From Cognataquiflexum aquatile (GTDB lineage Bacteria; Bacteroidota; Bacteroidia; Cytophagales; Cyclobacteriaceae): DNA of 64,000 bases. A program made the translations under genes and the position numbers. The notes below the pieces were generated by a model. It was given only the letters and a program-made list of their open reading frames with translations. It did not search any database and was not told the DNA's origin. Numbering within the stretch: position 1 is the first letter of the stretch; each line of letters opens with the position of its first letter. The DNA lies in NCBI RefSeq assembly GCF_003316845.1, contig NZ_QMIK01000004.1, positions 62,001 to 126,000 of the forward strand, in the 5' to 3' direction. Below, piece by piece: positions 8,428-17,179 of the stretch.

Positions 8428-8502
8428 TCAAATCTCAAATCTCAAATCTCAAATCTCAAATCTCAAGTCTCAAATCTCAAGTCTCAAGTCTCATGTCTCA
8501 AG
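8428..8502. repeat. heptamer tandem repeat, TCTCAAA/TCTCAAG
   Basis: About ten head-to-tail copies of TCTCAAA, grading into TCTCAAG and one TCTCATG. It fills the gap between the SirB1-like gene and the 3' end of the carboxylase gene, ending two bases short of the latter's stop codon. Confidence 0.9.
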
Positions 8503-8504
8503 AC

Positions 8505-10133
8505 TTATGTCTGTATCACCCCGACATTATACCGCTCGGTAATCGGCGCATGGTTGGCAGCTTCAATTCCCATGCTGATCACTTTTCTGGTTTCCAAAGG
8601 ATCAATGACTCCATCCACCCAAAGTCTAGCTGAAGCATAATAAGGGCTTAATTCTTCATTGTATTTGTCGGTGATCTCCTGCAACAGTCTGGCCTCATCT
8701 TCAGGCTTGATTTCTTTGCCTGACTTTTGCAGGGTCGAAATTTTGATCTGAAGCAGGGTTTTGGCAGCAGAGGCACCACTCATGACAGCCATCTGTGCAG
8801 TCGGCCACGAATAGATCAACCTCGGATCATATGCTTTGCCGCACATGGCATAGTTGCCTGCACCATAAGAATTCCCTATAATAAAGGTGAATTTTGGAAC
8901 AACCGAATTGGCCATGGCATTGACCATCTTGGCGCCGTCCTTGATGATGCCGCCGTGCTCGGCCTTGCTACCCACCATAAATCCACTGACATCCTGAAGA
9001 AACACCAAAGGGATTTTGCGTTGGTTGCAGTTCATGATGAACCTCGCAGCCTTGTCAGCAGAATCGGAATAAATCACTCCGCCCATCTGCATTTCGCCTT
9101 TTTTGGTTTTGACTATTTTGCGTTGGTTGGCGACGATGCCGACAGCCCATCCATCGATCCGGGCAGTGGCACAGATCAGTGTTTTGCCATAATCTTTTTT
9201 ATATTCTTCTATTTCAGAATTATCCACGATCCTGGATATGAGGTCGGTCATATCGTAGGGTTTGGCCCGGTCTGCAGGCAAAATTCCGTAAATTTCAGGT
9301 TCAGGTTTAGCCGGTTTCTGTGGTTCTATCCTGTCAAACCCGGCTTTTTCAAAGGCTCCTATTTTTGAAAAAATCTTTTTGATGGCATCCAGGCATTCTT
9401 GGTCATTGGCGTATTTGTTGTCCGTGACTCCCGAAATCTCACAGTGGGTACTTGCTCCACCCAAGGTTTCATTGTCAACATTTTCTCCGATAGCAGCTTT
9501 GACCAAGTAAGATCCCGCTAAGAATATGGAACCTGTTTTGTCCACAATCATCGCCTCATCCGACATGATGGGAAGGTAAGCTCCACCTGCCACACAGCTT
9601 CCCATGATAGCCGCTACCTGAATGATGCCCATGGAGGACATCCGGGCATTGTTGCGGAACTGACGTCCGAAGTGTTCTTTGTCAGGGAATATTTCATTTT
9701 GTAGGGGTAGAAAAACCCCGGCACTATCGACCAGGTAAATGATGGGAAGCCTGTTTTCCATAGCGATTTCCTGGGCACGGAGGTTCTTTTTGGCAGTCAT
9801 GGGGAACCATGCGCCTGCTTTCACTGTGGCGTCATTGGCGACGATCACGCACATCCTTCCGCTAACATATCCAATCCCGGTAACAACCCCGGCTGACGGA
9901 CAACCCCCTTCTTCCTGATACATGTCATCTGCAGCCAAAGCGCCGATTTCCAAAAATTCCGAATTGGTATCCACCAGGTAATCGATTCTCTCTCTGGCGG
10001 TTAGCTTTCCTTTTTCGTGTTCTTTGGCGATCCGGGACTTGCCACCGCCAAGCTTGACAGTTTCTATTTTACTTTGAAGATGAAAAAGCAGCTGTTTGAC
10101 CTGATCTTCGTTTTTTTTGAATTCACTGTCCAT
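8505..10133 (-). CDS. acyl-CoA carboxylase, carboxyltransferase (beta) subunit
   Basis: A 542-residue cytoplasmic enzyme of the methylcrotonyl-/propionyl-CoA carboxylase beta family, which moves carboxyl from biotin to an acyl-CoA. Both crotonase-like halves are present: GGGKSRIAKEHEKGKLTARERI near residue 32, VVTGIGYVSGRMCVIVANDATVKAGA near 82, and in the C-terminal half FLQDVSGFMVGSKAEHGGIIKDGAKM and IIGNSYGAGNYAMCGKAYDPR. The pattern is closest to methylcrotonoyl-CoA carboxylase (leucine breakdown). No biotin-carrying alpha subunit gene is adjacent, so the substrate stays uncertain. Confidence 0.92.
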   Translation of the reverse strand: MDSEFKKNEDQVKQLLFHLQSKIETVKLGGGKSRIAKEHEKGKLTARERIDYLVDTNSEFLEIGALAADDMYQEEGGCPSAGVVTGIGYVSGRMCVIVANDATVKAGAWFPMTAKKNLRAQEIAMENRLPIIYLVDSAGVFLPLQNEIFPDKEHFGRQFRNNARMSSMGIIQVAAIMGSCVAGGAYLPIMSDEAMIVDKTGSIFLAGSYLVKAAIGENVDNETLGGASTHCEISGVTDNKYANDQECLDAIKKIFSKIGAFEKAGFDRIEPQKPAKPEPEIYGILPADRAKPYDMTDLISRIVDNSEIEEYKKDYGKTLICATARIDGWAVGIVANQRKIVKTKKGEMQMGGVIYSDSADKAARFIMNCNQRKIPLVFLQDVSGFMVGSKAEHGGIIKDGAKMVNAMANSVVPKFTFIIGNSYGAGNYAMCGKAYDPRLIYSWPTAQMAVMSGASAAKTLLQIKISTLQKSGKEIKPEDEARLLQEITDKYNEELSPYYASARLWVDGVIDPLETRKVISMGIEAANHAPITERYNVGVIQT

Positions 10134-10476
10134 AAAGGCACTTGGGTTTAGTTTTCTTGTGATGCTAAAATAACTTAATTAACCCACAAGAATCAAATAG
10201 AAGTTTTTATTTCATTAAAGCTAAAATATTAGAAAAGTCATCAGTTAACAGTGAACAGTGGCAGTGTTCACTGAAAAAATTCAGGATTAAAAATCAATAT
10301 GGATTTAGAAACAAAATCATTTTGCGATTATGAATCTAGGTTTTTTGATATCAAAGGGAGTGAAAAGATTTGCGGTAAAAAGAAATACTTTGAGGAGGTA
10401 AAGTCTTAAGATAAAAGTAAATTGAAGAAAAATCGCATATGAGACTTTTCAATAACCAATAACCCAATAACCAATT
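10134..10476. other. intergenic region with one small ORF and a hairpin
   Basis: It holds a perfect 9-bp inverted repeat CAGTGAACA/TGTTCACTG at 10249-10273, a 36-codon plus-strand ORF at 10299-10409 (MDLETKSFCDYESRFFDIKG at its start) that could be a relic or chance, and a short AATAACCCAATAACC run at about 10450-10474. No other gene was seen. Confidence 0.5.
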
Positions 10477-11277
10477 TTACAAGGCCTCTATCTCTTCCTT
10501 GTACGCCTTCACTGACCTATAAATAGCCGAGGATAGGTAGGTCTGTCCGTCTTTGGTATTGAGGTATTTTTCCTCGTTTGAATTGGAAAGAAAGCCCAAT
10601 TCGATGAGGACGCTTGGCATACTTGTGGTCCAAAGTACGTATAGCGGTGCCTGTTTCACACCCCTCGAATACCTGTTGACACGGGTGCTGAAATCCTCCT
10701 CAACTTTGGATGCAAGTGAAAGGCTGTTGGACAAAAAAGCTTTCTGCATGAGGTTGAACATCATGTAGGATTCCGGCGACGATGGATCAAATCCCTCGTA
10801 TTGCTCTTCAAAATTTTCTTCCAGAAGAATCACAGAGTTTTCCCTTTTGACGATGTCAAAGTTTGCCTCAAAGTTTTTGGTACCCATTACAAAAGTCTCT
10901 GTACCGTAGGCAGCCCTACTCGGTGCTGCATTGCAGTGGATGGAGATGAAAAGATCCGCTTTATTTCTATTCGCGATGTTGGACCTTTCTTTTAGCTCGA
11001 TAAAAGTGTCTGTTTTTCTGGTGTAGATGACTTCCACCTCAGGCATATTTTCTTGGATGTATTGGCCAACCTGAAGGGCTACCTTTAAGGCAATGTCTTT
11101 TTCTTTGGACATAGACCCGACAGTTCCGGGGTCTTTTCCTCCATGACCTGCGTCGATGACGATGCGTTTGAGTTTGAATTCAGGTGCTTTTGGGCCTGTA
11201 GAAATAAATCCTGAGAGCAAGAAAGAAATCGTCAGGACCGAAATAATAAGAATATTTTTAACTTTGGGGCGTTTCAT
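10477..11277 (-). CDS. N-acetylmuramoyl-L-alanine amidase (Amidase_3)
   Basis: A 266-residue periplasmic zinc amidase that cuts peptide stems from murein. An N-terminal signal anchor (residues about 8-27) leads to the Amidase_3 fold: RIVIDAGHGGKDPGTVG with the first zinc histidine, KERSNIANRNKADLFISIHCNA with the second, and LIELGFLSNSNEEKYL with the catalytic glutamate. Length fits AmiC/CwlM-like single-domain enzymes of Bacteroidota. It is divergent from the LptD-like gene, with 67 bp between starts, so both cell-envelope genes may share a control region. Confidence 0.93.
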   Translation of the reverse strand: MKRPKVKNILIISVLTISFLLSGFISTGPKAPEFKLKRIVIDAGHGGKDPGTVGSMSKEKDIALKVALQVGQYIQENMPEVEVIYTRKTDTFIELKERSNIANRNKADLFISIHCNAAPSRAAYGTETFVMGTKNFEANFDIVKRENSVILLEENFEEQYEGFDPSSPESYMMFNLMQKAFLSNSLSLASKVEEDFSTRVNRYSRGVKQAPLYVLWTTSMPSVLIELGFLSNSNEEKYLNTKDGQTYLSSAIYRSVKAYKEEIEAL

Positions 11278-11300
11278 GCGTGTTAATACTATTAACTTTG
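11263..11300 (+). promoter_or_regulatory. putative promoter of the LptD-like gene
   Basis: TAACTTTG at 11293-11300 fits the -7 consensus TAnnTTTG. A TTTG lies upstream at 11263, with a rather long 26-bp spacer. A start site near 11307 would give a leader of about 38 bases before the GTG at 11345. Confidence 0.4.
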
Positions 11301-11344
11301 CTGAGGCAAATTTTACAAATTTTTAAATAAATTAAAATCACTAA

Positions 11345-14101
11345 GTGCGGAATAACCGGTTCCTTTGGCTTCTATTTTTGGTTTTGTGGGCATTGCCCCA
11401 AATGGGCTATTCACAAAAAAGAAGCCAAAGAAATCTAGAGAAGAGGATCACTGCTCCGGATTCTATCCTTACTACTCCAACGAGGAATCCTTCTGCTTTG
11501 GATACTTTGCCGGAAATAAAAAACGATACCATTCCCATTACCGACAGCACAAAGATAGCACCCCAAGGGGATATCCAAACGGAAATCAAGTATTACGCAG
11601 AAGATAGTATCATCACAGATTTTCAATCCAAAAAAGTATTCCTCCATAAAGGGGCATGGTTTGAGTATGGTCTCATCAGGTTGGATGCTGACCTGATCAT
11701 CATTGATTGGGAAAAAAGCGAAATATTTGCTTCGGGAGTAACAGATTCATTGGGGGCCATTGAGGGAAATCCCATTTTTAAAGAAGGAGCGACATCCTAT
11801 GAAATCCGTAAGGAAATGCGGTATAATTTCAAAAGCCAAAAAGCCATTATCAAAGATGTCGTTACCGAACAGCAGGATGGATTGCTCCGAGGTGAGACCA
11901 TCAAAAAAGACAAAGACGGCAGCATTTACCTTGACCACGGGTTCTACACTACCTGTAATCTCGCCGAACCCCATTGGCATATCAACTCCAGCAAGATTAA
12001 ATCCATCCGGGGCAAACAGGTCGTAACCGGGCCTTTCAACCTCTATTTCAATGATATTCCTACTCCTCTTGGCCTCCCCTTTGGGATAATCCCTGACACA
12101 CCGGAAGAAAAAGCCTCAGGAATTGTGTTTCCCTCCTATGGACAGGAGCAGGTCAGGGGATTTTTTCTGAGAAACTTCGGCTACTATTTTGCCTTTAATG
12201 ATTATGTACACACAAGGGTTACAGGCGATATTTTCTCCAATGGCGGTTGGGGTGCCAAAGCATCTACGATGTATAAAAAGAGATACCGGTACAGCGGCGC
12301 ATTCAATATAGATTACCAAAAATTCAAAAGCCCCGAAACAGAACTGAACCCGGTCGATTACAATACGATCTGGGTCAATTGGAACCACTCCCCCGAATCA
12401 AGGGGCAATTCAAGGTTTTCAGCTTCGGTGAATGCCGGTACCTCCAACTATAACAACGTGGTGGTCAACCCCAACAACTTTGTTCAGAACGTAAAGTCTG
12501 AATTCTCCTCCAACATCGCTTACAGCAAGACTTTCTCAGGAACGCCTTTCAGTATGTCTGCCAACCTGAGGCATTCCCAAAACATCCAATCAGGGGAAGT
12601 CAACCTGATCCTGCCGGACATTGCGGTCAACATGAACCGGCAAAACCCCTTTCAAAATGCCAAGTTTGAACCGATCAAGACATTAAACATTGCATGGAAT
12701 TTCAACCTTCAGAATACAATAACCAATAGGGTAACCCCTCCTATAGGCGTATCAAGCGAGGTAGTGAATCAGGGACAGGGGATCAGTCCTGACCAGAACA
12801 TCATTCCATTCAATCTGGAAAACCTACCTTTATTGCTCAAAAATGCCAGCAATGGTGCCAAAAACACCATTCCGATTTCCTCCAATTTCCGCCTTTTTAA
12901 ATACTTTACAGGAACAGCCTCGGCAAACCTAACGGAGCTTTGGTACTTGGAGAAAACAAATTTCTTCTACAATCCCATTGAGCAAAGGGTGGATAAAATA
13001 TTGGAGTCAGGCTTCAACAGGGTGACTTATTACAACACCTCCTTTGCCATGAATACCAACGTCTATGGTTTCTATAATTTTAAGGGAAGCAAAAAAATAG
13101 AAACCATCAGGCACCATATGCAGCCTTCTTTTGGATTTACATTCAATCCGGATTTTTCTGATCCTTCCTTTGGGTATTACCAAATTGTGCAAACTGACTC
13201 CATGGGAAGGTCACAATTCTTCTCAAGACATCAGGGTTTTGTTTTTGGGGGTGCGCCTTTGGGTGCATCCAAATCTTTAAACCTCAATATCCGAAATACC
13301 CTTGAAGCAAAATTGAAGAAATTGTCCGATTCAGGGGAAGCAGAAACCAAGAAAATCCCATTGCTCCAAACTTTGAATATCGGTACCAGTTACAATTTTG
13401 AGGCAGATTCCTTCCAATTGGCTCCGATTAGAATGGACACGCGGACATCTTTTTTTGACAATAAATTGTCGCTCAACATCGCAGCTACCTTGGATCCTTA
13501 TGCGGAATTGGTCAAGACAGATTCTGAAACCGGAGCGGTGACAGGACGTCGTGTAAATCAGTTTGCTTGGAGAAGCGGTCAGGGAATCGGTAAATTCAGG
13601 AACGTCACCATGAATATCAACGGTAACCTCAATCCTGCCAAACAGGGAGGCCAAGCCGGCGAAATGAGGGACCAAATGACCGACGACTTCCTGCAACAAG
13701 GCGGTCAGTTGAATGAATTTGTTGAAAATGAAATCAACCAAATCATCAACGATCCTTCTCAGTATATTGAATGGAATATTCCTTGGTCATTAGGTTTTGG
13801 TTTTAATATAGCCTACTCTCAAGAGCCTGGCAGAGAGTCCAACATCACTTCAGCGATCAATATCAACGGTGACCTGAGTATTTCGGAAAAGTGGAAAATC
13901 ACTTATAGTGGTGGCTATGATTTTATGACAGCTCAGCTTACCCAATCCATGATAGGTTTGGCGAGAGACCTTCACTGCTGGCAGATGAATGTCAGCTGGA
14001 TTCCTTTTGGCCGATTCACTTCCTACAACCTCGATATCCGTGTCAAATCGTCCATTCTTCAGGATTTGAAAGTTTCTAGAAGAAGGTCATTCTTTGATTA
14101 A
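11345..14101 (+). CDS. LptD/OstA-like outer-membrane protein (LPS assembly)
   Basis: A 918-residue protein with a GTG start and a Sec leader (LWLLFLVLWALPQMGYSQ). Residues about 90-230 look like an OstA/LptA jelly-roll domain (KVFLHKGAWFEYGLIRLDADLIIIDWEKSEIFASG). The rest is a long beta barrel rich in alternating aromatic strands, ending YNLDIRVKSSILQDLKVSRR. In the LPS transport chain LptD places LPS in the outer leaflet. Bacteroidota LptD proteins are of this larger, divergent form. No LptE or other Lpt gene is nearby. The start codon is chosen because it gives a complete leader. Confidence 0.85.
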   Translation: MRNNRFLWLLFLVLWALPQMGYSQKRSQRNLEKRITAPDSILTTPTRNPSALDTLPEIKNDTIPITDSTKIAPQGDIQTEIKYYAEDSIITDFQSKKVFLHKGAWFEYGLIRLDADLIIIDWEKSEIFASGVTDSLGAIEGNPIFKEGATSYEIRKEMRYNFKSQKAIIKDVVTEQQDGLLRGETIKKDKDGSIYLDHGFYTTCNLAEPHWHINSSKIKSIRGKQVVTGPFNLYFNDIPTPLGLPFGIIPDTPEEKASGIVFPSYGQEQVRGFFLRNFGYYFAFNDYVHTRVTGDIFSNGGWGAKASTMYKKRYRYSGAFNIDYQKFKSPETELNPVDYNTIWVNWNHSPESRGNSRFSASVNAGTSNYNNVVVNPNNFVQNVKSEFSSNIAYSKTFSGTPFSMSANLRHSQNIQSGEVNLILPDIAVNMNRQNPFQNAKFEPIKTLNIAWNFNLQNTITNRVTPPIGVSSEVVNQGQGISPDQNIIPFNLENLPLLLKNASNGAKNTIPISSNFRLFKYFTGTASANLTELWYLEKTNFFYNPIEQRVDKILESGFNRVTYYNTSFAMNTNVYGFYNFKGSKKIETIRHHMQPSFGFTFNPDFSDPSFGYYQIVQTDSMGRSQFFSRHQGFVFGGAPLGASKSLNLNIRNTLEAKLKKLSDSGEAETKKIPLLQTLNIGTSYNFEADSFQLAPIRMDTRTSFFDNKLSLNIAATLDPYAELVKTDSETGAVTGRRVNQFAWRSGQGIGKFRNVTMNINGNLNPAKQGGQAGEMRDQMTDDFLQQGGQLNEFVENEINQIINDPSQYIEWNIPWSLGFGFNIAYSQEPGRESNITSAININGDLSISEKWKITYSGGYDFMTAQLTQSMIGLARDLHCWQMNVSWIPFGRFTSYNLDIRVKSSILQDLKVSRRRSFFD

Positions 14102-14168
14102 TTAGTTTTGGCCTGGCAAATACCAAGTCAATTTTTAATTCATTTTTCATTTTCAATTTAAATGCCTT

Positions 14169-14222
14169 CCCTCTGATTTTTTTAAATTACTTCCTATGAA
14201 TTAATGAGAATTTATCAGAGGG
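14169..14222. other. inverted repeat in the spacer after the LptD-like gene
   Basis: CCCTCTGAT (14169-14177) and ATCAGAGGG (14214-14222) form a perfect 9-bp stem over a 36-base AT-rich loop. It could be a weak terminator or an mRNA end; no T run follows directly. Confidence 0.4.
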
Positions 14223-14350
14223 GTTTCTTGTTTGCCATATAATTATCGTTTGATATCGGATAAAAATTGTTGTCCTGTTCTTAATCTCAAATTGATGCAA
14301 AAACCTAAAATTTTGAAATTTTCGTTACCTTTAAATAAAAGTTAAAAACA

Positions 14351-14554
14351 ATGAAAATTGAAAGAACAGATAAAGAGATCATTATTCGAATACCTGCCTC
14401 AGTTGATACAGAAGGATTACAGGAATTGGTAGATTATGTCAGGTACAAAGAGATTACCTCTAAATTTGAGGTTGACCAAAATGATGTTGATAAGTTGGCT
14501 GATGAAATAAATGAATCTTGGTGGTCTAAAAATAAAGACAGATTCCTCAAGTGA
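14351..14554 (+). CDS. probable type II antitoxin
   Basis: A 67-residue acidic protein beginning MKIERTDKEIIIRIPASVD, of the kind found directly before PIN-domain toxin genes in Bacteroidota. The N-terminal strand-helix would bind DNA and the C-terminal acidic helix (DKLADEINESWWSKNKDRF) would clamp the toxin. Its stop overlaps the start of the PIN gene by 4 bp, the usual coupling of such pairs. The call rests on size, context and composition. Confidence 0.7.
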   Translation: MKIERTDKEIIIRIPASVDTEGLQELVDYVRYKEITSKFEVDQNDVDKLADEINESWWSKNKDRFLK

Positions 14555-14999
14555 AAATAATCGTTGATACCAATATTGTATTTAGCGGAATTTTAAATTC
14601 ATCTAGCAGAATTGGTAAGAAATTGATTTCTTCAAACGATCATTTTGAATTTTTTTCTTGCGATTTTCTAAAAAAGGAATTGCTAAATCATAGAGGAAAG
14701 TTAGTAAAACTAACAAAATTGACACTTTTAGAATTGGATGAATTAGAGCAATTGGTTACCGCAAATATACTTTTATAAATGAATCATTACTTCATAGTGA
14801 GAATTTCATTCAAGCTCAAGAATTATTAGCTGACATAGATGAAAATGATATCCCTTTTTTGGCACTTACACTTAATTTAAATGGGATTCTGTGGACTGGA
14901 GATAAAGTTTTAATTCAAGGATTGAAAAGAAAAGGTTTTACGAGAGTATTTGATACAGATGAATTGTCTAAAATGTTAGATGATTTGGGAAATATGTAA
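14551..14999 (+). pseudogene. PIN-domain toxin gene broken by a frameshift
   Basis: The first 75 codons begin MKIIVDTNIVFSGIL, the PIN-domain N terminus with its first metal-binding aspartate, and stop at 14776-14778. The missing half continues in another frame to 14999: it reads KYTFINESL, then ADIDENDIPFLALTL and LWTGDKVLIQGL with the remaining acidic residues of the PIN active site. The switch must lie at roughly 14740-14762. An intact gene would give about 148 residues, normal for PIN RNases. Either a real inactivating indel or a sequencing error; the antitoxin is intact. Confidence 0.8.
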
Positions 15000-15066
15000 T
15001 TGATGGTTTTTGTTTTTGTTTCAATAATCAACTTTTTTACCCCTTATTTTTATTAACTTCCTTCCT

Positions 15067-16791
15067 ATGAACGGAGGAGAAATCATCGCCCAAGTACTCC
15101 TAAACCACGGAGTCAAATTCCTGTTTACGCTATGTGGTGGACATATTTCCCCCATTTTTGTTGGTGCTGAGAAAGCGGGAATCAGAGTCATCGATACACG
15201 ACATGAGGCCACAGCGGTTTTTGCTGCAGACGCAGTGGGGAGGTTGACGGGAATTCCTGGAGTCGTTGCCGTCACTGCGGGACCCGGCCTGACCAATACC
15301 ATCACTGCCATCAAAAATGCACAAATGGCCCAATCACCTGTGATTTTGTTGGGAGGTGCAGCCGCTACTTTGCTCAAAGGCAGGGGAGCACTGCAGGACA
15401 TTGATCAGATCAGCATCATCAAACCCATCGTCAAGTGGGCAGTCAGTATCAAGAAAGTGAAGGATATTGGGCCGACCATGGAAAAAGCCTTTCGGATTGC
15501 AGCTGAAGGCGTCCCCGGACCGGTTTTTATAGAATGCCCCATCGACACACTCTATCCCGAGGCCATGGTCAGAGAGTGGTACGGTGCCAAAAGCAAATCA
15601 GGCAACCCATCCCTGAAGGACAAGGCTTTACAATGGTACATTGAGAGACATGCCAAGAAGCTTTTTGAGGACAACGACAAGACTATTTTCAATTCCCATC
15701 CTGCAAAGCCAAAATTTCAGCTGCATTCTGATTCACAATTGGCGAAAGCTGCTTCCCTGATCCAGAAAGCCAAACGTCCGCTGATGATTTTGGGAAGCGG
15801 TGCTATGCTCCAACCCGAGTTGGCCGGGCAATTGGCCATAGCGATAGACCAAATAGGGATACCTGTTTTCCTCAGTGGTATGGGAAGAGGTTTGCTCGGG
15901 AGCTCAGGCAGGCTTCATGTCCGGCACAAAAGAAAGGAAGCCATCAAAGAGGCCGACTTGATTATTTTGGCAGGGGTGCCCAATGATTTCCGTCTGGATT
16001 ATGGAAGCCATATCGGAAGCCGAAAATTCATCTCCATCAACAGGAGCAAGTCAGAACTTTTTCTCAACAAAAAACCCACACTAGCTGTCCAAGCTGATCC
16101 CTGTAGTTTTTTGGTAGCCCTTTCTGATCATTTGAAAATCAATTCACAGGAATGGCTTGATACTTTGCGGAAGAGGGATTCGATGAGGGATCAGGAGATT
16201 GGCAAACAGTCTGAAGAAAACATCAATGGTTTAAATCCTTTGAAGTTGCTTTGCGAGTTGGAGCATCTATTGCCCGAAAAAGCAGTTCTTGTGGCAGATG
16301 GAGGTGATTTTGTGGCGACTGCTTCCTATACTTTGAAGGCAAGACAACCTTTGTCATGGCTTGATCCGGGAGCTTATGGGACCTTGGGAGTCGGAGCAGG
16401 TTTTGCCATCGCCGCAGCTTTGGTCTATCCGGATCGGCCAGTGTGGATCTTGTATGGAGATGGGAGTGCTGGATACAGCCTGATGGAATTCGATACTTTC
16501 CAAAGACATGGATTGGCTATCACTGCCCTCATCGGAAATGATGCCTTTTGGATGCAGATTGCCAGAGATCAGGTGGAGTTTTTGGGTTCGGACTGCGCTG
16601 TGACATTGGATGCTTCTGATTATGAAAAGATTCCTTTGTCCTTCGGTGTGGAAGGTCAAAAAACCGGGAGTTTGGAGGCATATGTGTCGGCAGTGAAGCA
16701 GGCCATAACTTCAAATCAACATGGTAAATCCTATTTGATCAATGCCATAATCGGGAAGACGGACTTTAGGAATGGGTCGATTTCGGTTTGA
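15067..16791 (+). CDS. ThDP-dependent enzyme, acetolactate synthase/2-hydroxyacyl-CoA lyase type (ILVBL-like)
   Basis: A 574-residue cytoplasmic protein with the full three-domain thiamine-diphosphate fold. The catalytic glutamate lies in [20 protein letters not shown] near residue 42. The ThDP/Mg motif is [15 protein letters not shown] to GNDAFW near 462-495. The stretches [12 protein letters not shown] and [19 protein letters not shown] resemble animal ILVBL (HACL2) more than IlvB, so a 2-hydroxyacyl-CoA lyase activity is a plausible alternative to acetolactate synthesis. No ilvN or ilvC is adjacent, which argues against branched-chain amino acid synthesis. Confidence 0.85.
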   Translation: MNGGEIIAQVLLNHGVKFLFTLCGGHISPIFVGAEKAGIRVIDTRHEATAVFAADAVGRLTGIPGVVAVTAGPGLTNTITAIKNAQMAQSPVILLGGAAATLLKGRGALQDIDQISIIKPIVKWAVSIKKVKDIGPTMEKAFRIAAEGVPGPVFIECPIDTLYPEAMVREWYGAKSKSGNPSLKDKALQWYIERHAKKLFEDNDKTIFNSHPAKPKFQLHSDSQLAKAASLIQKAKRPLMILGSGAMLQPELAGQLAIAIDQIGIPVFLSGMGRGLLGSSGRLHVRHKRKEAIKEADLIILAGVPNDFRLDYGSHIGSRKFISINRSKSELFLNKKPTLAVQADPCSFLVALSDHLKINSQEWLDTLRKRDSMRDQEIGKQSEENINGLNPLKLLCELEHLLPEKAVLVADGGDFVATASYTLKARQPLSWLDPGAYGTLGVGAGFAIAAALVYPDRPVWILYGDGSAGYSLMEFDTFQRHGLAITALIGNDAFWMQIARDQVEFLGSDCAVTLDASDYEKIPLSFGVEGQKTGSLEAYVSAVKQAITSNQHGKSYLINAIIGKTDFRNGSISV

Positions 16792-17179
16792 GGGGGAGGT
16801 ATGGAAGTCGGGAAGTGAGGAAGTGGGAAGTTCGATGTACGAAGTACGAAGTTGGAATTAGTTTAAGAAGTAAAAAGTAAAAGATAAGAGGAACAAAGTA
16901 TTATGTACCAAGTTGCAAGCTTACTAATTCGACAACCCGATAACTTGACAACCCGATAACTTGACAACGCGAAGCAGACAACCATAATTACAATTACAAC
17001 CATTATAACTACTAGAACAATTACAACCAATACAACAATACTCCAATCATGCAAATGCATCCCCAATTCGCAGCTTTCCAAAAACCCTCTAGAGTAAAAA
17101 TTCATTGACAAAAAACCACTTTTTTATATTCCTTCTTTGTTTTACCTTTTGAAAATAGTCTTCATTGATCCTATCCACT
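16792..17179. repeat. spacer of simple and dispersed repeats
   Basis: It contains GAAGTACGAAGT-type runs (about 16800-16860), then repeated ACCCGATAACTTGACA units, one copy of the dispersed motif GACAACGCGAAGCAGACAAC (16964-16983) and an ACAATTACAACCA run. The same families recur at 18960-19220 and 50980-51080. No gene is seen. Confidence 0.7.
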
